A DNA stretch of 64,000 bases from Castanea sativa (Eukaryota > Streptophyta > Magnoliopsida > Fagales > Fagaceae). A program made the translations under genes and the position numbers. The notes beneath the pieces are model-generated. The model had not been told where the DNA came from and searched no databases. It saw nothing but the letters and a program-made list of their open reading frames with translations. Shown one piece after another: positions 10,325 through 22,369 of this stretch (the first letter of the stretch is position 1; each line of letters opens with the position of its first letter). Location of the stretch: contig NC_134024.1 in NCBI RefSeq assembly GCF_040712315.1, positions 23,758,658-23,822,657 of the forward strand. The letters are read 5' to 3'.

Positions 10325-10445
10325 AAGAGTCTTGTTTGGTAGCCAAGGATGACTTACCTACACCCCCAAGGGGTTTCAAGTATTGAGTCCAGGAACTCAT
10401 ATGTGGTTCGTAGGTAGTCTCCTTGGCTAATCAGACAGGCTCTTC
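10325..10445 (+). ncRNA. MIR169: MIR169 precursor A (variant mature sequence)
   Basis: The candidate mature miRNA occupies 10340-10360 and begins TAGCCAAGGATGACTT, as in the miR169 family, but then reads ACCTA where the common form has GCCTG. The opposite arm has TAGGTAGTCTCCTTGGC at 10411-10427, where the other copies have TAGGCAGTC. The G-to-A change is therefore matched by C-to-T and pairing is kept. A terminal loop of about 50 bases lies between. A TATATATA box at 10235-10242 is 98 bases upstream. The family guides cleavage of NF-YA transcription factor mRNAs. Transcription is inferred, not seen. Confidence 0.85.
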
Positions 10446-10701
10446 TTTCTCATGCTAGGCCTTCTCTTCTTCTAATTGCAAACCTTCAACATTGTTTTGC
10501 ATGCCTGATTCGTACCCATAATGTTGGAATATCCTACATATAGGGTATGAGTTTCTTATGATCAAAGTAAAGGTACATAAAAGTGAAATTCTTGTTAATG
10601 GCAGGCCTTCTCCTTCAAATAGATTTAAGTGTGAGGTTATATACTAATTACTCTCTCACTCGCTAAGCCAATAGGCCATTCCCTTCATCCACACATTCAT
10701 A

Positions 10702-11128
10702 TCTATATATATCTAAAAGCTAAAACGTAGTATTTAATGTTGTTATGTTCTTATTCAGTCATCTCATTAGCCACATCATATTTTTTTCTTTTTTCTTTTT
10801 AAATTATTTTTCTCTTTATGATTTTTTAATTTTTTTATATAAAATAATTAAATACAAATCATGGGCAAATATTATTATTCATTAGATACAAATATTTGAC
10901 TATTCAGCTACCAAAATTGATTTCAACTTTTCATTTTCTTCTTTTTAATTTCATGTGATTTTTAAAATTGAATAATTTATTATCTTTTTAGTGGATAAAA
11001 TTAACATTTCAAGAGTTCCTTCATTTATCTACCATTATAGTGTTCCCACTTCCAAAATTTCAGTTTTTCACAACCTTATCTCCATCTCACTCATACATTA
11101 ATTATTAATATTAGTTTTATTATGTTAT
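10702..11128 (+). mobile_element. Helitron-like 5' end and AT-rich body
   Basis: The sequence starts TCTATATATATCTAAAAGC directly after an A. This is the TC start and 'AAAAGCTAAAAC' motif seen at 5' ends of many plant Helitrons, followed by a GCCACATCA motif. No RepHel ORF is present. A similar body ('TTTTTCACAACCTTATCTC') recurs at 16346-16364, so the element may have been split by the LTR material at 11.1-15.5 kb. The 3' CTRR end was not located. Confidence 0.5.
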
Positions 11129-12257
11129 ATGTTGTGAAATTTTAAAGTACTCGCAAGTATACGAATTGTACCAAAGTATAGTTTGACAAGAACGAAGTTG
11201 AACCCATAGAGACTTGAATAAACCTAGGAAATTAATCAAATCTTAACTAAATTAATCTTAATCTAGCTTAATAAAAATTGATTGCTTGCAATTAAATGTA
11301 CTAAGCAAATAATTAAACTAAGCAAAAGATATAATAAAAGAAGTAAAGAGATGTAAACAATCTAGAGAGAGGAACTAAGGTTTTGGAATCCACCTTGTTA
11401 ATTTATATCAGCATATATTTATGATTATTAATTTTCCCCAACCACTGCATGGTAATCTAGAAATCAATCTTGCTATCATGGAAAATATCATCATTAAAAC
11501 TTATATTTAAAAATCAAAAGCATGCTCTTCTTCGCTTCCTAAGTATAAAATCAAATCATCAATTGTATAGCCAAACAAATTACAAGAGATATCCAATTTT
11601 AAAATCAAGAAATAATAAACCAAGCATTCAATTAATTAAGACAAATCCTAAATCATGAGAAAAACATGATTGAACTCATATCTAGAATCTCATTATAGTC
11701 AATTGATATGAAGCACGAACAACTATTGTGGGAAAAATGAAATTACATAAATATTACTGATAATCCTTAACAAGGTTTCGTCCTTAACGCTAATTATAAA
11801 TTTAGCTACTCATGGTAATTGAAATAAAATACAAGAATAAAATACTAAACATTAGAATAGACAAATAAAATAAACATAATTGTCATGGAAGAAAACCAAA
11901 GAGGTAGCCACGCTCTATAGGTTTAGCCCCCCATCTATCCTTTTAAACAAACTAACCTAAAGCATTATATAAGAGAAGTCTCTCCTAATACAATTCGGAC
12001 TAGCCTTCCTTTCTTTGCTTTATTTTGCTCATTTATAATCACATAACACATGCGGCTAACCTAAGTCTTTTCTTTACAAAGACCAAAACCGAAGTGGCCC
12101 AATAGAAATTCCTTGTTTGATTCTTGTATGTCGATGAAGTTATAGGGAATTGTTGGATTGGAGAAAGCCCACAAACATGCAAACTTCTTGTCTTTACTTT
12201 TCCTTATCTGACACTTCACACCTTCCAGCCTTGCAAATTACAATTCTCTACAAGTTG
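11129..12257. repeat. LTR-like remnant, unclassified
   Basis: The block opens TGTGAAATTTTAAAGTACTC and has the 'GCAAGTATACGAATTGTACC' sequence found in many plant LTRs. It has no ORF with a known motif. The left flank resumes near 15.5 kb, which suggests one large insertion. Class and exact ends are uncertain. Confidence 0.4.
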
Positions 12258-13215
12258 TGTTAGGGATATTATTGATGTAATTGGCTAATCCTTTGACAAA
12301 ACGCGTTTTACTTGTAATTGGGTGATCTAGGATGGTTTAAGACTTCAAGAAACAGTTGTTCAAGTCAAGTGTTAGAGCCATGCAAGTTTGTTCAAGAAAC
12401 AAGTGAAGAAGTGTTATTCATTAAAACTTGACAGACGTCTCGACAGAAGCCTATCTATCGAAGTTTAATGTTGAAGCTCAACAGCAGCTCGACAAAAACT
12501 GTATTTGTCGAGAATTACAAAATCAGACTTTCCAAATCTGAGTACACATATATCCAAGTGTATTTGTCTGGGGTTTCTTTTCTCACAACCTTAGACATAT
12601 ATAAGGATTATTTTAAGAGTCATCTTAAGGTCTAAAGAAGAATCCCTACATGCTTATTGTAACCGGAGATAAAAATTGCTCTAGTTCATCTTTCTCTCTA
12701 AAAAAGCTACTGTGTCTTTGCGCCAAGGGTTTTGTAACCAAGAAGCTTCTTGATCCTCATGTTGATGAATTGAAGAACTTTTCAGCCAACATCTTCCTCA
12801 AGTTGGTGTGTTAGTCACGTACTAAGATCCGCGCATCATTAGTTAATCACGTACTGGGATTTGTGCATTGAAATGACAGATTGCCACTATATTGCAAGTC
12901 CAATTGTGTATTGAGATAAGGGTTCAACTGTAGGTTGGTATTAGGTACTGAGATTCCTTTTACTTATAATCGCTTGTTTTGATAATAGTGGATTATCAGG
13001 AGTGGTGACTTTAAATTCACCCGGTGGGTTTTGCCTCGATAGTTTTCCCCATTCAAAAACAAATCGCCTGTGTCAAATTTATATTCCGCTGTATTTAACT
13101 TAGTTAGTGATTTGTTTATGCTACCACGCTATTGCATGTTAAATTGACTTAATTAACTAACTTGGATAGTTAATTAATTAATTTGCCAAAGGGGTTAATA
13201 CATTTTGGCCTATCA
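12258..13215 (+). repeat. copia-type LTR (first unit of the tandem array)
   Basis: It starts TGTTAGGG and ends near CCTATCA. A long stretch (about 12280-13120) is the inverted counterpart of 22540-23410. Matching features include GATCTAGGATGGTTTAA, the ACTTGAACAC-like block, a CTCGACAG(A)-rich tract, and the ending ATTCCGCTGCATTTAACTTAG. The 3' third resembles LTR ends of SIRE/Tork-type copia elements. No coding part adjoins it. Confidence 0.55.
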
Positions 13216-15455
13216 AGTTGGCTTCTTGAATCAATTGGCCCCACCTTGCAGTTTCAGCATAGTCAATTACACTTCACTTGCACTGCTTCTTCATTTTTAT
13301 TGTCTTCCACTAATTCTTGCAAGCATGCAATTGGGTGTTGAGGTAAGGGTTCAACTGTAGGTTAGAATTAGGTACTGGAATTCCTTTTACTTATAACTAC
13401 TTGTTTTGATAATAGTGGATTCTCGAGAATGGTGACTTTAAATTCACCCAGTAGGCTTTTACCTCGATGGTTTTTCCTATTCGTAAAAAAATCACCTATG
13501 TCAAATTTATATTCCGCTGCATTTAACTTAGTTAGTGATTTGTTTATGCTACCACGCTATTGCATGTTAAATTGACTTAATTAACTAACTTGAATAATTA
13601 ATTAATTAATTTTCCAAAGGGGTCAATACATTTTGGCCTATCAAGTTGGCTTTTTGAATCAATTGGCCCCACCTTGTAGTTTCACCATAGTCAATTACAC
13701 TTCACTTGCACTGCTTTTTCATTTTTCTTGTCTTCCACTAATTCTTTTAAGCATGCAATTGGGTATTGAGGTAAGGGTTCAACTGTAAGTTGGTATGAGG
13801 TACTGGGATTCCTTTTACTTATAACCGCTTGTTTTGATAATAGTGGATTCTCGGAAGTGGTAACCTTAAATTCACTCGGTATGGTTTTGCTTCGATGGTT
13901 TTCCCCATTCGTAAATAAATCACCTGTATCAAATTTATATTCCGCTGCATTTAACTTAGTTAATAATTTGTTTATGCTACCACGCTATTGCATGTTAAAT
14001 TGACTTAATTAACTAACTTAAATACTTAATTAATTAATTTGCCAAAGGGGTCAATACATTTTGGCCTATCAAGTTGGCTTCTTGAATCAATTGGCCCCAC
14101 CTTGTAGTTTCAACATAGTCAATTACACTTCACTTGCACTGCTTCTTCTTCATTTTTCTTGTCTTCCACTAATTCTTGTAAGCATGCAATTGGGTATTGA
14201 GGTAAGGGTTCAACTGTAAGTTGGTATTAGGTACTGGGATTCATTTTACTTATAACTCCTTGTTTTGATAACAGTGGATTCTCGGGAGTGGTGACCTTAA
14301 ATTCACCCGGTATGGTTTTGCCTCAGTGGTTTTCCCTATTCGTAAACAAATCACCTATGTCAAATTTATATTCTGCTGCATTTAACTTAGTTAGTGATTT
14401 GTTTATGCTACCACGCTATTACATGTTAAATTGACTTAATTAACTAACTTGAATAATTAATTAATTAATTTGCCAAAGGGGTCAATACATTTTGGCGTAT
14501 CAAGTTGGCTTCTTGAATCAATTGGCCCCACCTTGTAGTTTTGCCATAGTCAATTACACTTCACTTGCACTGCTTCTTCATTTTTCTTGTCTTCCACTAA
14601 TTCTTTTAAGCATGCAATTGGGTATTGAGGTAAGGGTTCAACTGTAAGTTGATATTAGGTACTGGGATTCCTTTTACTTATAACTGCTTGTTTTGGTAAT
14701 AGTGGATTCTCGGGAGTGGTGACCTTAAATTCACTCGGTATGGTTTTGCTTCGGTGGTTTTCCCCATTTGTAAATAAATCACCTGTGTCAAATTTATATT
14801 CTGCTGCATTTAACTTAGTTAGTGATTTTTTTATGCTACCACACTATTGCATGTTAAATTGGCTTAATTAATTAACTTAAATAATTAATTAATTAATTTG
14901 CCAAAGGGGTCAATACATTTTGGCCTATCAAGTTGGCTCCTTGAATCAATTGGCCCCACCTTGTAGTTTTAGCATAGTCAATTACACTTCACTTGCACTG
15001 CTTCTTCTTCAGTTTTCTTGTCTTCTACTAATTCTTGTAAGCATGCAATTGGGTATTGAGGCAAGGGTTCAACTGTAAGTTGGTATTAGGTACTGGGATT
15101 CCTTTTACTTGTAACTGCTTGTTTTGATAATAGTGGATTCTCAAGAGTGATGACCTTAAATTCACCCAATATGGTTTTGCCTTGGTGGTTTTCTCCATTC
15201 GTAAACAAATCACCTGTGTCAAATTTATATTCCGCTGCATTTAACTTAGTTAGTGATTTGTTTATGCTACCACGCTATTGCATGTTAAATTGACTTAATT
15301 AACTAACTTGGATAATTAATTAATTAATTTACCAAAGGGGTTAATACATTTTGGCCTATCAAGTTGGCTTCTTGAATCAATTGGCCCCACCTTGTAGTTT
15401 CAGTGTAGTCAATTACACTTCACTTGCACTGCTTCATCTTTGTAAGCATGCAAAA
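12900..15455 (+). repeat. tandem array, ~430-bp unit, about six copies, LTR-derived
   Basis: The landmark AAGGGTTCAACTGTA recurs at about 12920, 13345, 13771, 14204, 14631 and 15062, giving periods of about 425-433 bases. Each unit contains ATTCCGCTGCATTTAACTTAG, TACCACGCTATTGCATG, a TAATTAATTAATT run, and ATTTTGGCCTATCAAGTTGGC. The first unit is continuous with the LTR at 12258, so the repeat arose from the LTR 3' end plus adjacent leader. Units differ by several per cent, so the array is not recent. Confidence 0.9.
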
Positions 15456-15715
15456 CCTTTATAACCTATAAAACAAAGATAGATTATAATTAGTCACAAA
15501 TTAATCATAAAAATGAGGTAAAATATGCAAATATGAGGGCAATTATTGTATATATTTCATGCACATCATTATATATATGAATACATCTTTTAGATACAAT
15601 CACCCACCATCTACAACAAAAAATTTAGCACAATACTAATTGTTTTCCATATTTTCAATCAAGCTTTAGTTTTCACCATTTTGAGAAGACATTAAGCATT
15701 AAGTGTCTCTTCGTT

Positions 15716-16300
15716 AGGAGTGTCCAACCAGACCTGGTACCCAACCAACCTACCCAACTCGGCCGATCCGGCCCGAGAACTAGCCTACCCAACCTAGGTG
15801 ATAGTTGGCGGCGGGTCTCCGCCCCCATAACCTAAGACCAGTGGGTCGATTGATGGGTTTGAGCATGGAAAACTGATTTTTAACCGACCCAATCGAAAAA
15901 CACACCGAAACTTACTATTCTCCGCTGATTGAAGTGGTTGGCCGGTTTGGTTTTGTCTGATCTATCGAGATCTCATCAAGATCCGGCTTGATCTCATCGA
16001 GATCTATCGAGATCTCTTCAAGATCCTACCTTATCTCGTTGAGATCCGCCAAGATCTCCGGTCAGATCTAGCAAAAACCAGCAGATTTTGGCAAAATCCA
16101 ACTGATTTCTGCAAAATCTAGCGATGTTTCACGTAGTCTAAAACCGACCAAGGCTAGATCAAAAACCGAAGACATTTGACCACCCAAACCACCTCATTCT
16201 ACCAGTCGGCAATGGGTCCAGGTATAGGAGACCCAAAGTGATCAGATCGATTCTAGGTTGGGCACAAACCCGACCCGAACCGACCCGTGGACAGGCCTAC
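15716..16300. mobile_element. hAT-type MITE with perfect 8-bp target duplication
   Basis: Identical flanks TCTTCGTT lie at 15708-15715 and 16301-16308. The imperfect inverted ends are AGGAGTGTCCAACC on the left and, read inward from the right, GTAGGCCTGTCCACGG. The 8-bp duplication and AGGNGTGTCCA-like end fit hAT elements. The body is GC-richer than its surroundings and contains repeated GAGATC boxes at 15960-16060. No transposase is present. Confidence 0.85.
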
Positions 16301-17160
16301 TCTTCGTTTATCTTTCGTTATAGTGTTTTCTCTTCCAAAATTTTGGTTTTTCACAACCTTATCTCTCTCTCTCTCTCTCTCACTCATACATTTATTATTT
16401 ATTTAAGTTTTAAAATGTTATATATACCATGCACATTCTAAATACAATCACCCGTCATCTACAACAAAAACATTAGCACAATACTAATTGTTCTCCATAT
16501 TTTTCAATCAAGCTTTAGTTTTCACCATTTTGAAAAGACATCGATTATATTTGTTTGAAACTTTCAAAGTTAAGGCAAAAATAGGAAGACCACTGAGGTA
16601 AACAAAACACACAATAAAAAATGATCTTTTTTTTTTCCATTTTCCTTTCTTTTTAGTATTCTTGCATTTTTCGAAGTGATTATGTTGTTTTCCTTTCCAA
16701 ATTCTTCAATGATATTGACTTTTTTTTGTTTTTAATTGACTTAGAATTGTTAATGCAGTTTATTTGGCCTATCATTGTTTTGGAAATTTTTTGTGCTTAT
16801 TTGTAAAGTGTCAAAAAGTCAAAATGTATTCAATGTAGTAATTTTGTTATTGTAGCATCCCATGTCTTTCTCAAATCTATTTGTGATTTTTATTTTGTCC
16901 ATTCTTTTTACAATATAAATATATAAATACATTGGCTTTACAAATTCATCTTAGGTAGTTTTAACTTTACATATTTATTTACTTTAATTTTAATGTTATA
17001 ACTAAGTATTGTCTATACATATTCCTTTTAGACAATTTTAAATTTACATATAATTTTGCCCTTTATTTTCTTTTAATTTGGGTCTTTTTATTCTCATCCT
17101 CTTACTATAAATTTGTCACTCCCTTCCATTTAATGTATATTTTTCTCACACAAAAAGATC

Positions 17161-17163
<3 letters not shown>

Positions 17164-17202
<39 letters not shown>
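17164..17202 (+). repeat. (CT)n microsatellite
   Basis: About 19 uninterrupted CT dinucleotides. Confidence 0.95.
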
Positions 17203-17204
<2 letters not shown>

Positions 17205-18399
17205 ATTTTTTGTTGGATTTTTTTTTGGCTCGTACTCCCATTGTCCTATTATTGACTAATTTATATGTTCCTTTATGAAAGTATTTTTTTTATCATTAGT
17301 TACAACAATAAATACTTTTAATGTTGTTGACTTGATTTGGGGAAAAATCATATTATAATATTTCCATATTTTGTTTTGTTGTCAAGTTTTAGTTTATTTG
17401 GAAAACAGTAGGATGGCCTAGACAGTATGATAAAAAATAGTTAGTGCGCGCAGTTGAAGAAAATGATCTTTGTATAATTTCCTTTCACTGTCTGTAAATA
17501 TTTTGTTTAACAAATTAGTAGCAGATTATTATGTTTTTATTATATGATGTTCTTAGATATTTGAGTAATTGTTTTAAGTGTTTACGAATTAGTAATTTGT
17601 ATGGCTCGTCTTCCTTATCTCATTAGTGTCTTCTTTGAGATTTTTAAGAAAACAAATTCAAGTTTGTGTTTAAAATTATTTGTTTATCTATTCATTTTTC
17701 ACATTTTGAATAAGATGTTAGATTAGATTAGTACAATATTAACACAATACTTCTTCCCTTTACAAAAAAATTTCTCTACTCTTTTCCCCTTTGTATTCTT
17801 GGTTTTTTTTTTATTAAGAAAAAAAATTACAATCATTATATATAAAACTATAACCAACACTTTTGCGTAGGAATAATGACGTATTTCTATTGTGTTACTT
17901 CAAAACCTTATTAAAAATTTTGAATTTTGATTATGCATTGAATATTTGGCTTCATCACATCACGTTTGATATGTTTACATATTCAGGAGAAGAAGTTTGA
18001 CTTTGATGTGAGTTTTATTTTTCCCTTTCTTTTTTATTTGAATTGTAGTTTTGTTGAATTTTATTAATTTTTGATACATTTCTTGGTGTTTTTTATTGTA
18101 TGGTAGGAAAAATTGGGTTTGAAAAAGTTTGTTTAAAACTGAAAGAATAATTTCCAAATTTTATATACTTTTTAATGATACACAAAAGGTTCAGACAAAA
18201 TATAATTTACTCTAGAGCATCATTATGCTATTAATGTTTTTATGTATAGATACTTAAGGAACTTGATTAATTATTTCTTAGAATTCCTATTATCCTTACG
18301 TCTGGCCTCTTAGATTAATTTTTGGGGGTTCAAGTGATAGCCTAACAACATTCTTTATGGTGTCCCCTATTTGTTGTTCAAACCCCACCATCTACATAA

Positions 18400-18401
<2 letters not shown>

Positions 18402-18466
<65 letters not shown>
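18402..18466 (+). repeat. compound (CT)n(TA)n microsatellite
   Basis: About 16 CT units pass directly into about 16 TA units. Confidence 0.95.
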
Positions 18467-18468
<2 letters not shown>

Positions 18469-19398
18469 CAGCTATTGAAATTAAGAAGCCTCATGTGTTA
18501 CTCTTTAAAGATTTTATTAGATGTATAGATGGCACTTTTGGTTCATGAAACATGATCAACAAAATGTGATTTTTATATAATTATATTTAGACTATGCTAC
18601 AATGTCATGATGTATGGATTGGCCATATTTTACTCTAAAATCTAAGTAATCATGTGGTGTAGGAATTTGAAGAGTTATATATTGCGGAATTTGTTCATAT
18701 GTTCATATGATGAAATAAAGTTTGATCTTTGCATTTTATTTTGTTTTAAATTTCCATTATATGATGTATGATTTATTGAATATGATCTATTGTGTAGTTA
18801 TCTTTATATACTTTTTAACTTAGTTTCGATTGCATGGAAAAAAGAGACATGGATCTATGTTTTAGAGAAAAATATACTATAAGTGTTGAATTTCATTCAT
18901 CTGTATATTAATAAACAAAGTATATATGGTTAGAACTTGGTCTAATAGTTCTCACATTGAATTTTTTTTTTTTAATAAAAAATTATTGCAGTGTATTTTC
19001 ATACATATCTCACTATATATAATACCCAACTACAAAATATATTTAATTTTTTTGTTGTTACACCACAAAAAAACTTCTAATATAAAAAAATAATTTCGAA
19101 TAACACATATTCACTTTTAAAAATACTATCTAATATATTAATTATATGATTATCTAATAAAATAGATTTATATCAAATTTTCCTGCGCATCATGTTTGTT
19201 TGCGACTAGTAGTAACTACAAACCATGACTTGAAGTCTCAGTTTCTCTTATTTATAGACATTATGTGTACTATATGAACGTACAAGTGTGTGTAACAAAA
19301 CCATGACTTGAATTTAGAGTTTATCTTGTTTTTAGAAATTATTTGTACATGTGTGCAAGTTTATGTGTATTAGGTTCTAAGGATTTAGGATCTAAATT

Positions 19399-20199
19399 TG
19401 TTAGAACTTCTATGTGTAATGTTGGCAAACCATTATCAAAACTTAGAGTCTAGATTTAGGCTGCTCAAAGTATGTTTAATGTAAATTTGGAATCGAGTAA
19501 TTGTAGAAAATTACTATTCACTTTCTGCAAGGCTCGATCGATCGAAAATTAGACACGATCAATCGAAGCTCGTGCAGATTGTTTTTCTACAGAATTTTCC
19601 AACTCAGCCCAAGCCTGTTTGACGTGTAGGGTTTTATGTTTACCTTAAGTATAAAAGGAAAAACCCTAGCAACATTTTTATGTTGTTGTTTATGTTGTGT
19701 GTGTGAGTCTCTTGTGAGAACTAGAGGTGTTTGCCTTCATACACACTTAGGGTTATCAAGATCGAGATTGATGTCGAGAGCTTGGTCATCGTTTCAGTTA
19801 ATGCGTAAAGAGCTTAAGGAAATACAAGTGGTATACTTGTGGATGCTGTGGATCTGAGAAAGAAGTAGTCTGTGGACTCAAAGCTGTCACGTGGTCATGG
19901 TAGCAAGTTTTCTACTCGAGGTAGCAATAGGATGTTAGTGGTCTAAGTCGCTATTGTAAAACTTTAATTCTTTCATAGCGGATCTGTTTTACCTTGAGAA
20001 TAGCTAGGTTAAATCCTCCCCAGGTTTTTTACCAGTTTGGTTTTCCTAGGTTATCATATCGTGTGTTCTATATATTTTCGCACTGCTTTATATGATATGA
20101 TTGTTATTGTTTTAACCTAAATCTGAATAATTTACCTAAGTCAATCACTTGGCTAAATACCGAGGTTAAACAACTTGTGTTTTAAGGGGTCTAAAAACA
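19399..20199 (+). repeat. 5' LTR of the copia element
   Basis: The TG start is at 19399 and the CA end just before the PBS. A TATAAAAG at about 19650 and the following transcribed-looking leader fit an LTR promoter. The left edge is a best estimate, because the second LTR is missing. Confidence 0.6.
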
Positions 20200-20205
20200 T
20201 ACAAG

Positions 20206-20217
20206 TGGTATCAGAGC
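20206..20217 (+). other. copia primer binding site (tRNA-iMet)
   Basis: TGGTATCAGAGC is the standard plant copia PBS. Confidence 0.9.
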
Positions 20218-20254
20218 GGGTTAGCTCTAGTGTTTAGATTTGTTGATCTAAGAG

Positions 20255-20659
20255 TTGATCTTGACCCCTGTCGTCATGGATACTTGGAAGTTCTTATTGC
20301 TAAAGTTTCAATTTGTCTACTTTTGGTTTGTGTCTCTTGTTGCTTTTGTTAAGTCTTTTCTTGAATATCTTGGTATAATTACATGTGATGATAATTATGT
20401 GTGTTATACTACTTTAACCGCCTTAAAGGCATGCGATTCTTGTCTTTGGTATTTGGATAGTGGTTGTTCCAGGCATATGACAGGAAATAAAGCTTTATTC
20501 AAGACACTCTTTGAAGGAAAGATTGGGGTAGTCACCTTTGGAGATGGAAGCAAATATGTGATCAGAGGCATTGGAACTGTGGACATCCCAAGGTTGCCAG
20601 TTTTTGAAGATGTTTGGTATATTGATGGGCTGAAGGCTAATTTACTCAGCATTAGTTAG
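20255..20659 (+). CDS. copia aspartic protease (partial)
   Basis: The frame contains CLWYLDSGCSRHMTGNK at about residues 63-80, the copia protease active site (D-S-G-C). It then has VTFGDGSKYVIRGIGTVDI and ANLLSIS. The first 60 residues are hydrophobic and do not look like gag, as expected of a fusion made by the gag deletion. A stop (TAG) falls after LLSIS, at 20657-20659. Confidence 0.88.
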   Translation: MILTPVVMDTWKFLLLKFQFVYFWFVSLVAFVKSFLEYLGIITCDDNYVCYTTLTALKACDSCLWYLDSGCSRHMTGNKALFKTLFEGKIGVVTFGDGSKYVIRGIGTVDIPRLPVFEDVWYIDGLKANLLSIS

Positions 20660-20695
20660 ATTTTTTATAATGGATTAAATGTTCTCTTCACTAAG

Positions 20696-20929
20696 GGTCT
20701 GTTTGGATACAGCTGAAAATTGAAATTTGAAATTGAAAATTGAAAAACACTACAGCAAAATAATTTTTTAATGTGTGAGAAGCACTGTTCACGCCTAAAA
20801 TCACTGTTCATTGGCCTAAAATCACTGTTCATGGCCAATGAACAGTGACAAGTGCGCGTCCAGCAAAAAGAAAAAGGGGGGGGCAGAAACGCAGACGCAG
20901 TGCGTTTCAGCCCAATCCAAACTCATCCC
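20696..20929. mobile_element. Tourist/PIF-like MITE inside copia pol
   Basis: The element starts GGTCTGTTTGGAT and ends AATCCAAACTCATCCC. The copia reading frame stops at TTCACTAAG and resumes with AAGTATGAATGTGAG, so AAG flanks both sides. Inside are the repeated CACTGTTCA motifs typical of this MITE family. A related element lies at 59705-59919. Confidence 0.8.
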
Positions 20930-21583
20930 AAGTATGAATGTGAGATACTTGATGAAGGAGGTGACTTCATGTGTATTGGTGTTAGGACAGCTGACAACTA
21001 TTATGGTATAGCACCAAGTATAAGCAACAAGTGTTTTAGGGCAAAGATCAATCAAGTAAACTTATGGCATCAACGGTTGGGACATGCAAGTCACAAGCAA
21101 TTAGGGAAGATCTCCAAGTGTAATGCAATTTTTGGGTTGCCCAAGTTTGAAAAGATAGAAAAGTGCATATGTGGACCATGTCAGATGAGTAAACAAGTGA
21201 AGTCCAAACATCCTTCTGTGACTGAAGTTCAAACTTCAAGACCTCTAAAGTTGTTGCACATTGATCTCATGAGTCCTGCTAGAGTTCAGAGTTTAGGTGG
21301 AAAGAAGTATATTCTAGTTGTTGTGGATGATTTCACTAGATATACTTGGGTTATGCTTTTGAGAGATAAAGCTGAGGCTCCTAAAAAGATGCTACATTTG
21401 TGCAAGAAATTTCAAGTTGAGAAAGGAACTGTGATAGCTAGAATTAGAAGAGAACATGGAAGGGAATTTGAAAACACAAAGCTAGCTACCTTCTGCAATG
21501 ATCCAGGCATACATCAAGAGTTCTCTTCATCCAAGACACCACAACAAAATGGAATAGTGGAACGAATGAACAGGGTTGTTTAA
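20930..21583 (+). CDS. copia GAG-pre-integrase and integrase core
   Basis: LWHQRLGH with the downstream CICGPCQMSK forms the zinc-binding domain. The core has HIDLMSPA (first Asp), then RREHGREFEN, and TPQQNGIVERMNR (catalytic Glu). In active copia elements the second motif is usually SDHGREF, so the second catalytic Asp has become Glu. A stop after VV (21581-21583) breaks the frame, and the next frame continues as EMARVMLHNKKMPKSFW. Confidence 0.9.
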   Translation, partial: KYECEILDEGGDFMCIGVRTADNYYGIAPSISNKCFRAKINQVNLWHQRLGHASHKQLGKISKCNAIFGLPKFEKIEKCICGPCQMSKQVKSKHPSVTEVQTSRPLKLLHIDLMSPARVQSLGGKKYILVVVDDFTRYTWVMLLRDKAEAPKKMLHLCKKFQVEKGTVIARIRREHGREFENTKLATFCNDPGIHQEFSSSKTPQQNGIVERMNRVV

Positions 21584-22330
21584 GAGATGGCTCGTGTCAT
21601 GCTACATAACAAAAAGATGCCTAAGTCCTTCTGGGGAGAAGCAGTTAACACTGCTTGTCATACACTTAACTGGGTGTATTTCAAACCTAATTCCAAGAAA
21701 ACTCCTTATGAACTCTAAAGAGGAAAGAAGCCAGTTGTCAAATACTTTCGGATATTTGGCAATGACTGTTATATTCTACATGATAGGGAGAACCTAGAAA
21801 AGTTTGATGCAAAGAGCGACAAGGGATACTTTTTGGGATACTCCTCCACTAGTAGAGCTTACAGGGTATACAACTTGATAACTAAAACAGTCATGGAGTC
21901 TTCAAATTTGATGATCAATGATGAACTATGTTCAAAAACTCAGTCAGAAAACATTCCTCCGGTTCAAGAAAAGATTGTGGAAATTGATGATCCTATTCCT
22001 GATGATTATATTAGGAAGCATAGTGATGAAGAACTACTATTTTTAAACAATGCTGTTTCAGTACCATCAAATTCAAAACCATCTACCCCGGTTCATGAAA
22101 CTCAACAAAAACAAAGTGAGCCTAGTCCTTCATCAGAACAAAAAGGTACCTTCACATCTCTGGTCAAAGGTCCATCTTCAAGAGTAAAGTTAAATCACCC
22201 TATCACAAACATATTGGGTAGTTTGAATGATAACATGAGATTGAGATCCAAAGCCTTAAATGTTATTACTCACTCATGCTATCTATCCCAATTTGAATAG
22301 AAAAAGGTGGATGAAGCACTTCAAGATGCT
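21584..22330 (+). CDS. copia integrase tail and linker (broken)
   Basis: It continues the polyprotein as EMARVMLHNKKMPKSFWGEA, then YELRGKKP-like sequence interrupted by a stop, and then GYFLGYSSTSRAYRVYN. A Ser/Pro-rich linker follows (21833-22300). The beginning of the pre-RT segment (DEALQDADWVNSMHEEL-like, with a stop) ends at about 22360, and RT is absent. Confidence 0.82.
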
Positions 22331-22369
22331 GATTGGGTTAATTCTATGCATTAAGAACTTCATCAATTT

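Larger units (their letters stand above)
9240..10701 (+). repeat. MIR169 duplication unit A
   Basis: This unit is homologous to units near 23.9, 29.8, 45.9, 50.9 and 57.2 kb and, inverted, to 27.7-28.5 kb. Shared landmarks are GACTTGAGTCCATGCTGC upstream, the box with ACTGTCACAACCATAT-like sequence, the TATA box and hairpin, and a downstream segment with AAAGGTACAT. The right end is set by the Helitron-like 5' end at 10702. Confidence 0.7.
16301..19398. other. AT-rich, Helitron-like and simple-sequence DNA; no gene seen
   Basis: The stretch has a second copy of the 'ACAATACTAATTGTT' segment (16470-16550 versus 15630-15690). It also has (CT)n at about 17164-17202 and an adjoining (CT)n(TA)n tract at 18402-18466. 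Only short chance ORFs occur. Parts resemble the CT-rich body of the Helitron-like DNA at 61.2-61.6 kb. Confidence 0.5.
19399..22363 (+). mobile_element. Ty1/copia retrotransposon, gag deleted and 3'-truncated
   Basis: A putative LTR (TGTTAGAACTTC... to about 20199) is followed by TGGTATCAGAGC (20206-20217), the PBS complementary to initiator methionine tRNA. The protease frame begins almost at once, so gag has been deleted. GAG-pre-integrase and integrase follow. The sequence stops before RT, where it meets the LTR remnant at about 22.37 kb. Stop codons at 20657, 21581 and near 21717 confirm decay. Confidence 0.85.

Noticed and set aside
12900..15455. CRISPR-like or satellite centromeric array
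   Set aside because: Units are ~430 bases with no spacers, and are derived from an LTR. Six copies are too few for a centromeric satellite.
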